Shown here: positions 47,017-57,302 of the stretch, in pieces
Layout of the letters: every line of letters starts with the position of its first letter
Numbering within the stretch: position 1 is the stretch's first letter
Assembly (NCBI GenBank): GCA_017559845.1
Contig: JAFYQQ010000023.1
Span: forward strand, 1-64,000
DNA length: 64,000 bases
Reading direction: 5' to 3'
DNA from: Bacteroidaceae bacterium
Lineage (GTDB): Bacteria > Bacteroidota > Bacteroidia > Bacteroidales > Bacteroidaceae
Made by a program: the position numbers and the translations under genes
The notes under the pieces: model-generated
What the model was told of the DNA's origin: nothing
The model's database searches: none
The model's input: the letters and a program-made list of their open reading frames with translations, nothing else

Positions 47017-50000
47017 TTAATCCAATGTTACACTCAATCCCAGGCCACGCAGTTCGTGCAGAAGCACGTTCAAAGATTCGGGAATACCAGGTGTGGGCAT
47101 GGGTTCACCCTTAACGATAGCCTCATATGCCTTGCTGCGACCTACAACATCGTCACTCTTGACAGTAAGGATTTCCTGCAATACATGACTTGCGCCGAAG
47201 GCTTCGATTGCCCAAACTTCCATTTCTCCGAAACGCTGTCCACCGAATTGTGCCTTACCACCCAAAGGTTGCTGTGTAATAAGTGAGTACGGTCCAATGC
47301 TACGGGCATGCATTTTGTCTTCAACCATATGACCCAACTTAAGCATGTAGGCGATACCTACTGTTGCCAACTGGTCGAAGGGCTCGCCAGTTGCACCATC
47401 ATACAGCTGTGTTGAGCAATAACGGGGCAGTTCAGCTTTGTCAGTCCATTCGTTCAAGTCTTCAAGATGTGCTCCATCGAAAATGGGAGTAGCAAACTTG
47501 ACACCCAACTTGCGTCCAGCAGCACCGAGAACGGTCTCGAAAATCTGACCGATATTCATACGAGAAGGCACACCCAGGGGGTTCAACACAATATCTACGG
47601 GTGTTCCGTCTGCCAAGAAAGGCATATCCTCCTGGCGTACGATCTTGCTGACAATACCCTTGTTTCCGTGGCGTCCAGCCATCTTGTCTCCCACACCAAT
47701 CTTACGTTTCTTGGCAATATAAACCTTAGCCATCTGGATGATACCAGAGGGGAGTTCATCACCGATTGTGATAGCAAACTTGCGACGCTTCATTTCTGCA
47801 TCCAACAACTTGAATTTCTTCAAATAGTTGATTATTAGCTTGCTTATCAGTTCATTGGCATGTTCATCGTTTGTCCAGCCGCTCAGCTGAACAGCGGTAT
47901 AGTCAAATGTATCAAGAGCACTAGCGGTAATATTGGCACCCTTTGCTATCAGCTCGGCACCCATATAATCCTTGACTCCCATGCTCTTAAGTCCCTTTGT
48001 CAATTCAAGAAGTTTGTCAATCAGAATCGCCTTCAAGTCGGCAACCTTTGTCTTGAACTCATCATCAATAGCGAGCAGGCGAGGCTTATCCTGTGCCTTA
48101 GCTGCACGTGTCTTGATGGCACGGGAGAACAATTTCTTGTCAATTACCACACCGCTCAAAGAAGGACTTGCTTTCAAAGAAGCATCCTTAACGTCACCGG
48201 CCTTGTCACCGAAGATGGCACGAAGCAATTTTTCTTCGGGGCTGGGGTCGCTCTCTCCCTTAGGTGTAATCTTACCAATCATGATATCACCGGGAGAAAC
48301 ACGGGCACCGATACGGATAATACCATTCTCGTCCAAATCCTTTGTGGCTTCTTCGCTCACATTGGGAATGTCAGAAGTAAGTTCTTCCATACCACGCTTG
48401 GTCTCGCGAACTTCCAAGTTGAACTCTTCAACATGAATACTTGTAAGAATGTCTTCGCGTACCACACGTTCGTTCAACACGATGGCGTCCTCATAATTGT
48501 ATCCCTTCCAAGGCATATATGCCACCAAAAGGTTCTTACCCAAAGCCAATTCTCCGTTCTCTGTACTATATCCTTCTGTCAGAATCTGACCCGCAACAAC
48601 TCTGTCTCCCTTATTAATAATGGGACGGAGGTCAATGGTCATGTTTTGATTGGTACGACGGAACTTGGGTATGCGGTATTCTTTAAGAGAGGGTTCAAAA
48701 CTTACAAACTCTTCGTCTTCAGTGCGGTCATACAGAATGCGGATGGTTGTTGCATCAACGTACTCAACAACACCATCACCTTCGGCTGTAATCATGGTAC
48801 GGCTGTTCTCACATACTTGACGTTCGATACCTGTACCAACAATCGGAGCTTCTGAACGCATCAAAGGAACTGCCTGGCGCATCATGTTAGAACCCATCAA
48901 CGCACGGTGGGCATCATCATGCTCCAAGAAGGGGATGAGACCAGCAGCTATACTTGCAATCTGCTGCGGTGCCACGTCCATCAAGTCTACATCAGATGGG
49001 GGAACCACTGGGTAATCGTCATCCTGGCGACACTTAACCTTGGTACGGATAAATGTTCCATCTTCATTCAAAGGAGCATTACCCTGGCCGATGATCTGAC
49101 CTTCCTCTTCTTCTGCAGTCAAGTAGCGGATTCCTTCATCACTCAGATCCACGACACTATCCTTAACGACACGATAAGGAGTTTCAATGAAACCAAGATC
49201 ATTAATCTTTGCGTATACACACAATGAAGAAATCAAACCGATATTTGGGCCTTCAGGGCTTTCGATAGGACAAAGGCGGCCATAATGAGTATAGTGTACG
49301 TCACGAACCTCAAAACCGGCACGTTCACGGCTCAAACCACCAATACCAAGAGCTGAAAGACGACGCTTGTGTGTTACCTCAGCCAATGGGTTGGTCTGAT
49401 CCATAAACTGGCTCAAGGCATTCGTTCCAAAGAAACTGTTGATTACACTACTGATGGTTTTAGCGTTAATCAAATCTGCAGGTGTGAACACTTCGTTGTC
49501 ACGAACATTCATGCGTTCGCGAATAGTACGGCTCATACGAGCCAGACCTATTGCAAACTGATTGCTGAGCTGCTCACCTACGGTACGAACGCGTCTGTTA
49601 CTCAAATGGTCAATATCATCGACATTGGCTTTACTGTTAACCAATTCAATGAGATACTTGATAATTTCAATAATGTCCTCACGAGTCAGTACGCGCACTG
49701 CTGGATCAATGTCCATATTCAGCTTGCGGTTGATGCGGTAGCGACCAACATCGCCCAAGTCATAACGTTTGTCACTGAAGAAGAGGTTGAAAATTACTTC
49801 TTTTGCACTGGCATCGTCAGCAGGATCAGCGTTTCTCAATTGGCGGTAGATATAAGTAACAGCTTCCTTTTCACTATTACTTGTATCCTTCATCAAGGTA
49901 TTGAAGATTGTGCTGTAATCTGAACTGCCGCTTGATTCTTTGTGGATGAGGATAGTACTTACATTGCTATCGAGGATGATTTCAACAACATCTTCATCAA

Positions 50001-50829
50001 TGAGACGTTCACGCTCAAGAACCACTTCGTTGCGCTCTATAGAAACCACTTCACCGGTTTCTTCGTCTACAAAGTCTTCATTCCATGTTTTCAGGACACG
50101 AGCGGCCAACTTATGTCCGATATGTTTCTCGATATTTTTACGGGTAACCTTAACTTCTTCTGCAAGGTCAAAAATCTCAAGAATATCTTTATCAGACTCA
50201 TATCCGATTGCTCTTAACAGAGTGGTCACTGGCAACTTTTTCTTACGGTCAATGTAAGCATACATGACGTTATTGATGTCGGTAGCAAATTCAATCCAGC
50301 TACCCTTAAAAGGAATGATACGCGCACTATACAATTGCGTACCGTTAGCATGTATGCTGCTTCCGAAGAAAACACCAGGTGATCTATGCAACTGAGAAAC
50401 CACAACGCGCTCAGCACCATTAATCACAAATGTACCGTTATCTGTCATATAGGGAATGGGACCCAGAAAAACATCCTGGATCACAGTGTCAAATTCAACA
50501 TGGTCAGGGTCGGTACAATATAATTTCAGTTTTGCCTTCAAAGGCACACTGTATGTGAGACCTCGTTCAAGACACTCATCAATTGTGTAACGAGGGGGGT
50601 CAATATAATAATCCAAGAACTCCAGAACGAAGTTATTCCGGGTATCATTTATAGGGAAATTCTCACTGAATACCTTATACAAGCCATCGTTCTTACGAAG
50701 TTCTGGTGGTGTATCTAATTGTAGAAAATCCTTGAAGCTCTTTAGCTGCACATCCAAAAAATCTGGATATGGCATAGGATTTTTGACTGTTGCGAAATTA
50801 ACTCGCTGATTAATGATGTGTGAAGCCAT
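47017..50829 (-). CDS. rpoB: RNA polymerase beta subunit
   Basis: A 1270-residue beta subunit. The rifampicin region reads [20 protein letters not shown] then [15 protein letters not shown]: the Asp, His and Ser of the main resistance sites are wild type, while Ile replaces the Pro found in E. coli after LG. The C-terminal blocks [20 protein letters not shown] and [13 protein letters not shown] are typical. A hairpin with T-run separates it from rplL. Confidence 0.99.
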   Translation of the reverse strand: MASHIINQRVNFATVKNPMPYPDFLDVQLKSFKDFLQLDTPPELRKNDGLYKVFSENFPINDTRNNFVLEFLDYYIDPPRYTIDECLERGLTYSVPLKAKLKLYCTDPDHVEFDTVIQDVFLGPIPYMTDNGTFVINGAERVVVSQLHRSPGVFFGSSIHANGTQLYSARIIPFKGSWIEFATDINNVMYAYIDRKKKLPVTTLLRAIGYESDKDILEIFDLAEEVKVTRKNIEKHIGHKLAARVLKTWNEDFVDEETGEVVSIERNEVVLERERLIDEDVVEIILDSNVSTILIHKESSGSSDYSTIFNTLMKDTSNSEKEAVTYIYRQLRNADPADDASAKEVIFNLFFSDKRYDLGDVGRYRINRKLNMDIDPAVRVLTREDIIEIIKYLIELVNSKANVDDIDHLSNRRVRTVGEQLSNQFAIGLARMSRTIRERMNVRDNEVFTPADLINAKTISSVINSFFGTNALSQFMDQTNPLAEVTHKRRLSALGIGGLSRERAGFEVRDVHYTHYGRLCPIESPEGPNIGLISSLCVYAKINDLGFIETPYRVVKDSVVDLSDEGIRYLTAEEEEGQIIGQGNAPLNEDGTFIRTKVKCRQDDDYPVVPPSDVDLMDVAPQQIASIAAGLIPFLEHDDAHRALMGSNMMRQAVPLMRSEAPIVGTGIERQVCENSRTMITAEGDGVVEYVDATTIRILYDRTEDEEFVSFEPSLKEYRIPKFRRTNQNMTIDLRPIINKGDRVVAGQILTEGYSTENGELALGKNLLVAYMPWKGYNYEDAIVLNERVVREDILTSIHVEEFNLEVRETKRGMEELTSDIPNVSEEATKDLDENGIIRIGARVSPGDIMIGKITPKGESDPSPEEKLLRAIFGDKAGDVKDASLKASPSLSGVVIDKKLFSRAIKTRAAKAQDKPRLLAIDDEFKTKVADLKAILIDKLLELTKGLKSMGVKDYMGAELIAKGANITASALDTFDYTAVQLSGWTNDEHANELISKLIINYLKKFKLLDAEMKRRKFAITIGDELPSGIIQMAKVYIAKKRKIGVGDKMAGRHGNKGIVSKIVRQEDMPFLADGTPVDIVLNPLGVPSRMNIGQIFETVLGAAGRKLGVKFATPIFDGAHLEDLNEWTDKAELPRYCSTQLYDGATGEPFDQLATVGIAYMLKLGHMVEDKMHARSIGPYSLITQQPLGGKAQFGGQRFGEMEVWAIEAFGASHVLQEILTVKSDDVVGRSKAYEAIVKGEPMPTPGIPESLNVLLHELRGLGLSVTLD

Positions 50830-50873
50830 CTAAACTCAGTTTGTGGGTATTGAAAAGTTTATAGACACAAAAA

Positions 50874-50906
50874 GGTAAAGGAACCTCTACCAGAGGCACC
50901 TTTACC
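50874..50906 (-). terminator. Attenuator-like hairpin between rplL and rpoB
   Basis: On the minus strand GGTAAAGG pairs with CCTTTACC, and inside it CCTC pairs with GAGG around TGGTA. A T-run (TTTTTGTG) follows directly. Position and form recall the rplL-rpoB attenuator of E. coli, which sets the ratio of ribosomal protein to polymerase. Confidence 0.75.
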
Positions 50907-50932
50907 GTATATCCTGATAACCAGGAAAAATC

Positions 50933-51310
50933 TTACTTGAGCTCGATTTCAGCACCAGCTTCCTCGAGGGTCTTCTTCAGAGCCTCAGCGTCAGCCTTGG
51001 GCATACCTTCCTTCAATGTGCTGGGAGCACCGTCTACCAGTTCCTTAGCTTCCTTCAGACCCAGACCGCAAGCTTCCTTAACAGCCTTTACAACCTGAAG
51101 CTTAGCTGCACCAGCGCTCTTCAATACTACATCAAAGTCGGTCTTCTCTTCTTCTGCAGCAGCAGCGCCGCCAGCAGCAGGAGCAGCAACTGCAACAGCT
51201 GCAGCAGCGGGCTCAATTCCGTACTCATCCTTCAGGATGGTTGCCAACTCATTAACTTCCTTTACTGTCAAGTTTACCAACTCTTCAGCGATAGCTTTCA
51301 AATCTGCCAT
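50933..51310 (-). CDS. rplL: 50S ribosomal protein L7/L12 (bL12)
   Basis: A 125-residue stalk protein. An N-terminal dimerisation domain, an Ala/Glu-rich hinge ([20 protein letters not shown]) and the C-terminal factor-binding domain ([20 protein letters not shown]) are present. It recruits GTPase factors to the ribosome. Confidence 0.98.
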   Translation of the reverse strand: MADLKAIAEELVNLTVKEVNELATILKDEYGIEPAAAAVAVAAPAAGGAAAAEEEKTDFDVVLKSAGAAKLQVVKAVKEACGLGLKEAKELVDGAPSTLKEGMPKADAEALKKTLEEAGAEIELK

Positions 51311-51357
51311 TTTATTCTAAATTTTTTATTTGTTGATACTAAATGAAAATTGTGAAA

Positions 51358-51882
51358 TTATTCGGGCTTCTCCCCGAGAGTCTTCAAAACTCCATGAATT
51401 GTGTTTGCACCAGACTGCAATGCTGATACAACATTCTTGGCTGGAGACTGAAGCAGAGCCACAATCTCAGCAATAACTTCGTTCTTACTCTTGATAGCGC
51501 ACAATACATCAAGCTGGTCAGCGCCTACATAGCAACCTTCTTCAGCATAAGCGGCCTTCAATTCAGGCTTTGCCCATTTCTTGCCCTTCAGGTCTTTGAT
51601 CAGCTTAGCAGGTGCGTTTGCTACCTGAGTGAAAACTACAGCTGTAGTACCCTTAAGTGTACCATACAGAGGAGAGTAATCAGCCTCAAGATTATCCAAT
51701 GCCTTCTGCAGCAAAGTATTCTTTACTACGACCATCTTCAAATCAGTCTGGAAGCACTTACGTCTCAAATCGCTGGTCTGACCAGCATCCATACCTTCAA
51801 CATCTACCAAGTAGAAGTGAGGATATTGCTTAAGCAATTCGCCCAACTGAGCGATAATTAAACTTTTATCTTCCTTTCTCAT
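51358..51882 (-). CDS. rplJ: 50S ribosomal protein L10 (uL10)
   Basis: A 174-residue L10, base of the L12 stalk. MRKEDKSLIIAQLGELLKQY and the C-terminal helical L12-binding region (NVVSALQSGANTIHGVLKTL) are typical. Only 17 bases separate it from rplA, so there is no room for a classical L10 leader. Confidence 0.98.
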   Translation of the reverse strand: MRKEDKSLIIAQLGELLKQYPHFYLVDVEGMDAGQTSDLRRKCFQTDLKMVVVKNTLLQKALDNLEADYSPLYGTLKGTTAVVFTQVANAPAKLIKDLKGKKWAKPELKAAYAEEGCYVGADQLDVLCAIKSKNEVIAEIVALLQSPAKNVVSALQSGANTIHGVLKTLGEKPE

Positions 51883-51899
51883 GACTTTCGTAAAATTAA

Positions 51900-52598
51900 T
51901 TAGATTTCATCGATTGCCTTGGTATCAATCTTGATGCCAGGACTCATAGTACTTGAAAGATAAATGCTCTTCAAATATGTACCCTTAGCTGCAGCAGGCT
52001 TCATCTTAACGATGGTTGACAAGAATTCCTTTGCATTCTGAGCAATCATCTCAGGAGTGAAACTTACCTTACCAATAGAAGTATGTACGATACCAGTCTT
52101 GTCTACCTTAAAGTCAATCTTACCTTGCTTTACCTCGCGAACAGCTTTAGCCACGTCCATGGTTACAGTACCACTCTTGGGGTTGGGCATCAAACCACGA
52201 GGACCAAGGATACGACCCAAGGCACCAATCTTACCCATGATGGCAGGCATAGTGATGATTACATCTACGTCAGTCCAACCACCCTTTATCTTCTCGATAT
52301 ACTCATCGAGACCTACATAGTCAGCTCCTGCTTCTTTGGCGGCAGTTTCGGCATCAGGTGTACAAAGGCAAAGAACTCGTGTTACCTTACCGGTTCCGTT
52401 GGGGAGAGATACCACACCACGAACCATCTGGTTTGCCTTACGAGGGTCAACGCCCAAACGTACATCGATATCTACAGAAGCATCAAACTTGGTTGTGGTA
52501 ATTTCCTTAACCAATGCAGAAGCTTCCTTCAGAGTATAAGCCTTCCCTGCTTCAATCTTATCAGCGACCAACTTTTGATTTTTTGTCAGTTTACCCAT
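51900..52598 (-). CDS. rplA: 50S ribosomal protein L1 (uL1)
   Basis: A 232-residue L1 of the mobile stalk near the E site. [20 protein letters not shown] and [18 protein letters not shown] are diagnostic. It lies 19 bases behind rplK. Confidence 0.98.
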   Translation of the reverse strand: MGKLTKNQKLVADKIEAGKAYTLKEASALVKEITTTKFDASVDIDVRLGVDPRKANQMVRGVVSLPNGTGKVTRVLCLCTPDAETAAKEAGADYVGLDEYIEKIKGGWTDVDVIITMPAIMGKIGALGRILGPRGLMPNPKSGTVTMDVAKAVREVKQGKIDFKVDKTGIVHTSIGKVSFTPEMIAQNAKEFLSTIVKMKPAAAKGTYLKSIYLSSTMSPGIKIDTKAIDEI

Positions 52599-52617
52599 TT
52601 TAAATTGAAGTTAAAAA

Positions 52618-53058
52618 TTATTCACCAGGGAATTCACCCTTTACTGCTATACCCAAGCTGCGAGCTGTTCCAGCTACCATACGCATTGCAGACTCTACTG
52701 TAAAACAGTTCAAGTCAGGCATCTTGTCTGTAGCAATAGCACGAACCTGTTCCCAAGTAATCTCAGCGATTTTCTTACGATTAGGCTCTGCTGAACCGCC
52801 CTTCACCTTTGCAACTTCCATCAGTTGGATTGCAACAGGGGGAGTCTTTACAACAAAATCATAGGACTTGTCGGTGTAGTAAGTGATTACTACAGGCAAC
52901 ACTTTGCCAGCTTTGTCCTGAGTTCTGGCATTGAACGCCTTGCAGAAATCCATGATGTTGATACCCTTAGAACCCAAAGCAGGACCTACTGGGGGTGATG
53001 GATTTGCTGCGCCGCCCTTAATCTGTAGCTTGATTAATCCAGCAACTTCTTTAGCCAT
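52618..53058 (-). CDS. rplK: 50S ribosomal protein L11 (uL11)
   Basis: A 146-residue L11 at the GTPase-associated centre. [20 protein letters not shown] and the C-terminal RNA-binding domain ([20 protein letters not shown]) are conserved; the Lys/Pro sites for methylation and thiopeptide binding ([10 protein letters not shown]) are present. Confidence 0.98.
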   Translation of the reverse strand: MAKEVAGLIKLQIKGGAANPSPPVGPALGSKGINIMDFCKAFNARTQDKAGKVLPVVITYYTDKSYDFVVKTPPVAIQLMEVAKVKGGSAEPNRKKIAEITWEQVRAIATDKMPDLNCFTVESAMRMVAGTARSLGIAVKGEFPGE

Positions 53059-53112
53059 TTTTATTATCTTTTAATATTTAATTTTTGAAGCTGAGTGCAC
53101 GTAACAAATACA

Positions 53113-53670
53113 CTATTGCTTCTCTACTTGCATAAAACCAAGTTCCAATGGAGTTTTTCTTCCGAAAATCTTCACCATGACCTTTAGTTTCTTTTTCTCG
53201 GTGTTTACCTCTTCAATCAAGGCATCGAATCCGCTGAACGGACCTTCAATAACCTTAACACTTTCACCCACTTCGAATGGTATATCAAGAACTTCGGGCA
53301 CTTCAGCCATTTCATCTACGGTTCCTAAAAGTCTGCTGACTTCATTGGGGCGCAGAGGAGCGGGCGTTGTACTTTCTTTGCTCTCTCCGAGAAAACCTAA
53401 CACATTGGGGATATTCCTCAATTTGCTCTGAATCTCACCAACCAATTCACATTCAACAAGAACGTATCCAGGCAAGTGATTTCTTTCCTTTACGACACGC
53501 TTGTTATTGCGATTGATTGTAACAACCTTTTCTGTAGGAATAAGTATCTGAGATACATGCTTAGCAAAGTCTTCTTGCTGAAGAAGCATGGCATCGGCAT
53601 ATTGCTTAACCTTGCTTTCCTTGCCACTGATTGCACGCATAACGTACCATTTCATTTCAGTTTCAGCCAT
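53113..53670 (-). CDS. nusG: Transcription antitermination factor NusG
   Basis: A 185-residue NusG with the NGN domain ([20 protein letters not shown]) and a C-terminal KOW domain ([20 protein letters not shown]). It binds RNA polymerase and couples transcription with Rho or the ribosome. Its place, between secE and rplK, and the normal length show the housekeeping NusG, not the UpxY-type capsule regulators of Bacteroides. Confidence 0.97.
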   Translation of the reverse strand: MAETEMKWYVMRAISGKESKVKQYADAMLLQQEDFAKHVSQILIPTEKVVTINRNNKRVVKERNHLPGYVLVECELVGEIQSKLRNIPNVLGFLGESKESTTPAPLRPNEVSRLLGTVDEMAEVPEVLDIPFEVGESVKVIEGPFSGFDALIEEVNTEKKKLKVMVKIFGRKTPLELGFMQVEKQ

Positions 53671-53685
53671 GATCTCTATACCTAT

Positions 53686-53883
53686 TTAGCGTAAAACACC
53701 ATAAACCAACTCCATTCCCGTTTGGAAAATGAAGTCCATCACGAACACGACAAGTGCGATACATAGGGAAGCAGTTAAAACAACTATCGCACTGCCCATA
53801 AGTTCTGAACGTGAAGGCCAGGAGGTCTTATGCACTAGTTCATTATATGAATCCTTACAATATTGAACGAATCTTTTATACAT
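53686..53883 (-). CDS. secE: Preprotein translocase subunit SecE
   Basis: A 65-residue short SecE with an amphipathic N-terminal segment (YNELVHKTSWPSRSELMGS) and one TM helix (AIVVLTASLCIALVVFVMDF). ATG at 53883 is chosen; a longer reading would run through tRNA-Trp, which ends 18 bases upstream. Partner of SecY. Confidence 0.95.
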   Translation of the reverse strand: MYKRFVQYCKDSYNELVHKTSWPSRSELMGSAIVVLTASLCIALVVFVMDFIFQTGMELVYGVLR

Positions 53884-53900
53884 AATTTTATCTATTTTAG

Positions 53901-53973
53901 CACGGAAAGAGAGGCTCGAACTCCCGACACCTGGTTTTGGAGACCAGTGCTCTACCAACTGAGCTATTTCCGT
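53901..53973 (-). tRNA. tRNA-Trp(CCA)
   Basis: Acceptor ACGGAAA/TTTCCGT with discriminator G; anticodon stem CTGGT/ACCAG with loop CTCCAAA, anticodon CCA. CCA end not encoded. It sits between tuf and secE, as in several other phyla. Confidence 0.96.
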
Positions 53974-53978
53974 AAGAG

Positions 53979-54017
53979 AAGGAGAAAGGTTATTGTTACC
54001 AATAAGACTTTCTCCTT
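53979..54017 (-). promoter_or_regulatory. Hairpin with GTAA tetraloop between tuf and tRNA-Trp
   Basis: On the minus strand AAGGAGAAAG pairs with CTTTCTCCTT (10 bp) and, inside, TTATTG pairs with CAATAA closing a GTAA (GNRA) loop. No T-run follows, so an RNA processing or stability role is more likely than termination. Confidence 0.6.
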
Positions 54018-54042
54018 ATATTGACTTATATCAGTGTGTCAA

Positions 54043-55230
54043 TTAGTCGAATACTTCAGTAATCTGACCAGAACCTACGGTACGACCACCTTCACGGATA
54101 GCGAAGCGGAGACCAACGTTCAGAGCTACAGCGTAAATCAACTCTACGGTAATTTCTACGTTGTCACCGGGCATTACCATTTCGATTCCTTCGGGCAAGT
54201 GGATTTCACCGGTACAGTCCATAGTACGCAGATAGAACTGAGGACGATACTTGTTTCCGAAAGGAGTATGACGACCACCTTCTTCCTTCTTCAGTACGTA
54301 GATAGAAGCCTTGAATCCCTTGTGAGGAGTAATAGCACCGGGGTGAGTAATAACCATACCACGCTTGATCTCCTGCTTGTCAATACCACGGAGCAACAGA
54401 CCTACGTTGTCACCAGCTTCACCCTGATCCAGCAACTTGCGGAACATTTCTACACCAGTAACTACAGACTTCTTATCTTCACCCAGACCGAGGATCTGAA
54501 CTTCGTCACCTACCTTAACAACACCAGTCTCGATACGACCAGTAGCTACGGTACCACGACCAGTAATTGAGAATACGTCTTCAACGGGCATCAAGAAGGG
54601 CTTGTCAATAGCACGCTCGGGCTCCTGAATCCAGGTGTCACAAGCATCCATCAGCTCCATTACCTTGTCGCTCCATTCGGGCACACCATTCAGAGCACCG
54701 AGAGCAGAACCACGGATGATGGGAGTATCCTCTTCGAAATCATACTGAGACAGCAATTCGCCCATTTCCATTTCTACGAGTTCCAACATTTCCTCATCCT
54801 CAACCATGTCGCACTTGTTCAAGAATACAACCAGACGGGGAACGTTTACCTGACGAGCCAAAAGGATGTGCTCGCGAGTCTGAGGCATAGGACCATCAGT
54901 TGCAGCTACTACGATGATAGCACCGTCCATCTGAGCAGCACCAGTAACCATGTTCTTTACATAGTCGGCGTGTCCAGGACAGTCTACGTGAGCATAGTGA
55001 CGGTTCTGAGTTTCATACTCAATATGAGCAGAGTTGATGGTAATACCACGCTCCTTCTCTTCGGGAGCATTGTCAATCTGGTCGAAAGACTTAACTTCCT
55101 TGCTACCGAAACCCTTATCAAACAGAGTCTTAGAGATAGCGGCAGTCAAAGTAGTCTTACCGTGGTCTACGTGACCGATGGTACCAATGTTTACGTGAGG
55201 TTTGGTACGCTCGAATTTTTCTTTTGCCAT
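54043..55230 (-). CDS. tuf: Elongation factor Tu
   Basis: A 395-residue EF-Tu delivering aminoacyl-t[17 protein letters not shown] (G1), [12 protein letters not shown] (G3) and NKCDMVED (G4) are present, with domains II and III following ([14 protein letters not shown]; end [14 protein letters not shown]). The only tuf in the window, placed behind four tRNA genes rather than after fusA. Confidence 0.99.
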   Translation of the reverse strand: MAKEKFERTKPHVNIGTIGHVDHGKTTLTAAISKTLFDKGFGSKEVKSFDQIDNAPEEKERGITINSAHIEYETQNRHYAHVDCPGHADYVKNMVTGAAQMDGAIIVVAATDGPMPQTREHILLARQVNVPRLVVFLNKCDMVEDEEMLELVEMEMGELLSQYDFEEDTPIIRGSALGALNGVPEWSDKVMELMDACDTWIQEPERAIDKPFLMPVEDVFSITGRGTVATGRIETGVVKVGDEVQILGLGEDKKSVVTGVEMFRKLLDQGEAGDNVGLLLRGIDKQEIKRGMVITHPGAITPHKGFKASIYVLKKEEGGRHTPFGNKYRPQFYLRTMDCTGEIHLPEGIEMVMPGDNVEITVELIYAVALNVGLRFAIREGGRTVGSGQITEVFD

Positions 55231-55301
55231 AGCAGTACTTTAATACTATAAATTATTGATAAATATGTTTTCTCGAATTTTTCTTTTTAAGCTTAAGTAT
55301 G

Positions 55302-55373
<72 letters not shown>

Positions 55374-55393
55374 AACATATTTGCTCTCAATTG

Positions 55394-55466
55394 AGCGGAA
55401 GACGGGGCTCAAACCCGCGACCCCCAGCTTGGAAGGCTAGTGCTCTATCGACTGAGCTACTTCCGC
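55394..55466 (-). tRNA. tRNA-Gly(TCC)
   Basis: Acceptor GCGGAAG/CTTCCGC, anticodon loop CTTCCAA, anticodon TCC. Lies between tRNA-Tyr and tRNA-Thr(GGT). Confidence 0.95.
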
Positions 55467-55482
55467 AATTCGTCTTTCGACG

Positions 55483-55565
55483 TGGGTAGTGATGGATTCG
55501 AACCACCGAAGGCGTAAGCCAGCAGATTTACAGTCTGCCCCATTTGGCCACTCTGGTAACTACCC
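55483..55565 (-). tRNA. tRNA-Tyr(GTA)
   Basis: A class II tRNA with a long variable arm (83 bases). Acceptor GGGTAGT/ACTACCC, anticodon stem GCAGA/TCTGC with loop CTGTAAA, anticodon GTA. Confidence 0.95.
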
Positions 55566-55600
55566 TTTAAACAAACTAACGAATATCATTTTTTTGTTTG

Positions 55601-55674
55601 AGCCTCTTGTCGAATTCGAACCAACGACCCCGAGATTACAAATCACGTGCTCTGGCCAACTGAGCTAAAGAGGC
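55601..55674 (-). tRNA. tRNA-Thr(TGT)
   Basis: Acceptor GCCTCTT/AAGAGGC, anticodon loop TTTGTAA, anticodon TGT. The anticodon stem has one T-T mismatch. First tRNA of the tRNA-tuf operon. Confidence 0.93.
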
Positions 55675-55679
55675 GTTTT

Positions 55680-55719
55680 GCATCCGCTTCAAAAGCGAAT
55701 CCTTTGTTTTAGCGGATGC
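55680..55719 (-). promoter_or_regulatory. Inverted repeat in the leader of the tRNA-tuf operon
   Basis: GCATCCGCT and AGCGGATGC (9 bp, perfect) flank about 22 bases between the promoter and tRNA-Thr(TGT). One arm touches the -7 element. It could form a 5' leader hairpin. Confidence 0.5.
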
Positions 55720-55749
55720 AAAATTAGACATATTTTCTGAATCACCAAA
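55719..55749 (-). promoter_or_regulatory. Bacteroides-type promoter of the tRNA-tuf-nusG-rpoBC region
   Basis: On the minus strand TTTG (55746-55749), 19 bases, TAATTTTG (55719-55726): a full consensus match upstream of tRNA-Thr(TGT). Confidence 0.8.
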
Positions 55750-55765
55750 ACTTTTCTATAAATTT

Positions 55766-56065
55766 TTAGCGATTTTTCTGCTTTTCTTTATATTTGGACA
55801 GCTGTCTTGTCAGCGAATCCAAGGTTTTATCAACTCCTTCTTCAAAAGTGTCGCAAATTTCCTGAGCAATCAAATCCTTTCCAGGAAGGTTCACTATTAT
55901 CTGTGTTTCCTTGTTCATTGCCGTCTCAGGCTTCACGACTTTTAATGACACCTCTACCTTTCTTATTTCATCACTGAACTTTCCTAACTTCGTTGTTTTC
56001 TTAACAATGAAATCTTGCAATTTCTCACTTGCCTCGAAATGGATGGCTTGAATGTTAATGTCCAT
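55766..56065 (-). CDS. hpf: Ribosome hibernation-promoting factor, short form
   Basis: A 99-residue HPF/RaiA-fold protein (DINIQAIHFEASEKLQDFIV; VNLPGKDLIAQEICDTFEEG). The short form lacks the C-terminal dimerisation domain of long HPF. It would bind the 30S decoding region in stationary phase. GAGGAGG stands 4 bases before the ATG, a strong Shine-Dalgarno site in a genome that mostly lacks them. It lies 9 bases behind xerC. Confidence 0.92.
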   Translation of the reverse strand: MDINIQAIHFEASEKLQDFIVKKTTKLGKFSDEIRKVEVSLKVVKPETAMNKETQIIVNLPGKDLIAQEICDTFEEGVDKTLDSLTRQLSKYKEKQKNR

Positions 56066-56069
56066 AATA

Positions 56070-56076
56070 CCTCCTC
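56070..56076 (-). promoter_or_regulatory. Strong Shine-Dalgarno site of hpf
   Basis: GAGGAGG on the minus strand, 4 bases (TATT) before the hpf start codon, overlapping the end of xerC. Confidence 0.85.
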
Positions 56077-56980
56077 ATTTTTTAGGGGCTCTTGGATGAG
56101 CCTGGTTATACATATCTCTGAGTTCCTCAAAGGTTGTATGGGTATAGATTTCTGTCGTTGACAGCCGTTCATGACCCAACAATTCTTTTACGGACTGCAA
56201 ATCTGCACGATGATTAAGCATAGATGTGGCAAAACTATGTCGCAGTACATGGGGACTTTTTTTCCTCAGCGTTGTCACTTGCCCCAAATAGGCTTGTACA
56301 ATCTGCCGGACTTTGGAATCTGACATTCTGCTTCCAGACTTTTCGCTGACAAAAAACCAATTGCTTTCAATTCCCTTTTCCATCAGCATGGCATGGCGCA
56401 TAGCCAGATAACTATGGATGGACGACATCATTTCGGAGCCAAACGGAATCACACGTTGTTTGTTCCTTTTACCCGTCACTCTCACCTGACTTTGTTTACA
56501 ATCCACGTCATCAAGCACCAAGCCGGTAAGTTCAGACAAGCGCATGCCTGTGCTATAAAAAGCCAACAGAATCAGACGATCACGCACACCGACAAAATCT
56601 TCCGGAAAATAGTTGCCATCCAAGAGCCTGTCCATCTGATCTTCTCTGACAAAGATTGGCAGATTCTTTTCTCGTTTAGGAGCTACCACCAAATGTGCCG
56701 GATTACGGTCAACGAGTCCTCGTTTTAACAGGAATTTATAAAATGCTCTGACACTGCTGAGTCTGCAACAAATACTCCCTGTGCGATTGCCTTCTTCCAT
56801 CATGGCCATCATCCAATCACGGATGACATCCTCGTCCAAATTATCCCAACAAAGTTCTGCATCAAGTCTCTTGAAAAACCGCTCGAACGCTTCCAAGCCG
56901 GCCGAATATCCTTTTATTGTACGCTCGGATAAATTCCGTTCATACCTTAGATAGTCTACAAAAGACTGAATCCACATCAT
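56075..56980 (-). CDS. xerC: Tyrosine recombinase, XerC/XerD type
   Basis: A 301-residue recombinase. The N-terminal SAM-like domain (FVDYLRYERNLSERTIKGY) binds the core site; the catalytic domain keeps R147 (GMRLSEL), K171, H244 and R247 (HVLRHSFAT), H270 (GHERLSTTEIY) and Y279. Full length and chromosomal context beside hpf and rpsU indicate the housekeeping Xer protein for dif resolution rather than an integrase. XerC versus XerD cannot be told from this view. Confidence 0.9.
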   Translation of the reverse strand: MMWIQSFVDYLRYERNLSERTIKGYSAGLEAFERFFKRLDAELCWDNLDEDVIRDWMMAMMEEGNRTGSICCRLSSVRAFYKFLLKRGLVDRNPAHLVVAPKREKNLPIFVREDQMDRLLDGNYFPEDFVGVRDRLILLAFYSTGMRLSELTGLVLDDVDCKQSQVRVTGKRNKQRVIPFGSEMMSSIHSYLAMRHAMLMEKGIESNWFFVSEKSGSRMSDSKVRQIVQAYLGQVTTLRKKSPHVLRHSFATSMLNHRADLQSVKELLGHERLSTTEIYTHTTFEELRDMYNQAHPRAPKK

Positions 56981-57056
56981 TATTCGCTCTTTTCAGATGC
57001 GAATATAGACATTTTTTCTGAAATACGCAAGAAGAAAGTCAGAAATTTAAGTTTCT

Positions 57057-57248
57057 TTAATCTTCTACACGCTGCAACTGCTGTACATAAACAGCACGTT
57101 CCTTAGCCAGACGCTTGAGCACTGAAGGCTTGTCGAACTGCTGACGGGCACGGAGTTCCTTTACCACACCGGTCTTTTCAAACTTACGCTTGAACTTCTT
57201 CAACGCTTTTTCAATGTTCTCGCCTTCTTTTACAGGTACTACAATCAT
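57057..57248 (-). CDS. rpsU: 30S ribosomal protein S21 (bS21)
   Basis: A 63-residue S21 (MIVVPVKEGENIEKALKKFK; KELRARQQFDKPSVLKR). In Flavobacterium bS21 helps to hide the anti-Shine-Dalgarno end of 16S rRNA. No Shine-Dalgarno sequence is seen before this ATG (upstream AACAAACAAAAAA). It has its own full-consensus promoter. Confidence 0.97.
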   Translation of the reverse strand: MIVVPVKEGENIEKALKKFKRKFEKTGVVKELRARQQFDKPSVLKRLAKERAVYVQQLQRVED

Positions 57249-57302
57249 TTTTTTGTTTGTTAAAAATTAATTAATTATACTTATCGCACGTTAAATGCGG
57301 CG

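Noticed and set aside
50226-50420. Rifampicin resistance change in rpoB
   Set aside because: The Asp, His and Ser of the resistance cluster are wild type; the Ile after LG is more likely a lineage difference than a selected mutation.
56075-56980. Phage or element integrase
   Set aside because: The tyrosine recombinase stands in a housekeeping context (hpf, rpsU, tRNA-tuf operon), has normal Xer length, and no attachment repeats flank the tRNA genes beside it.
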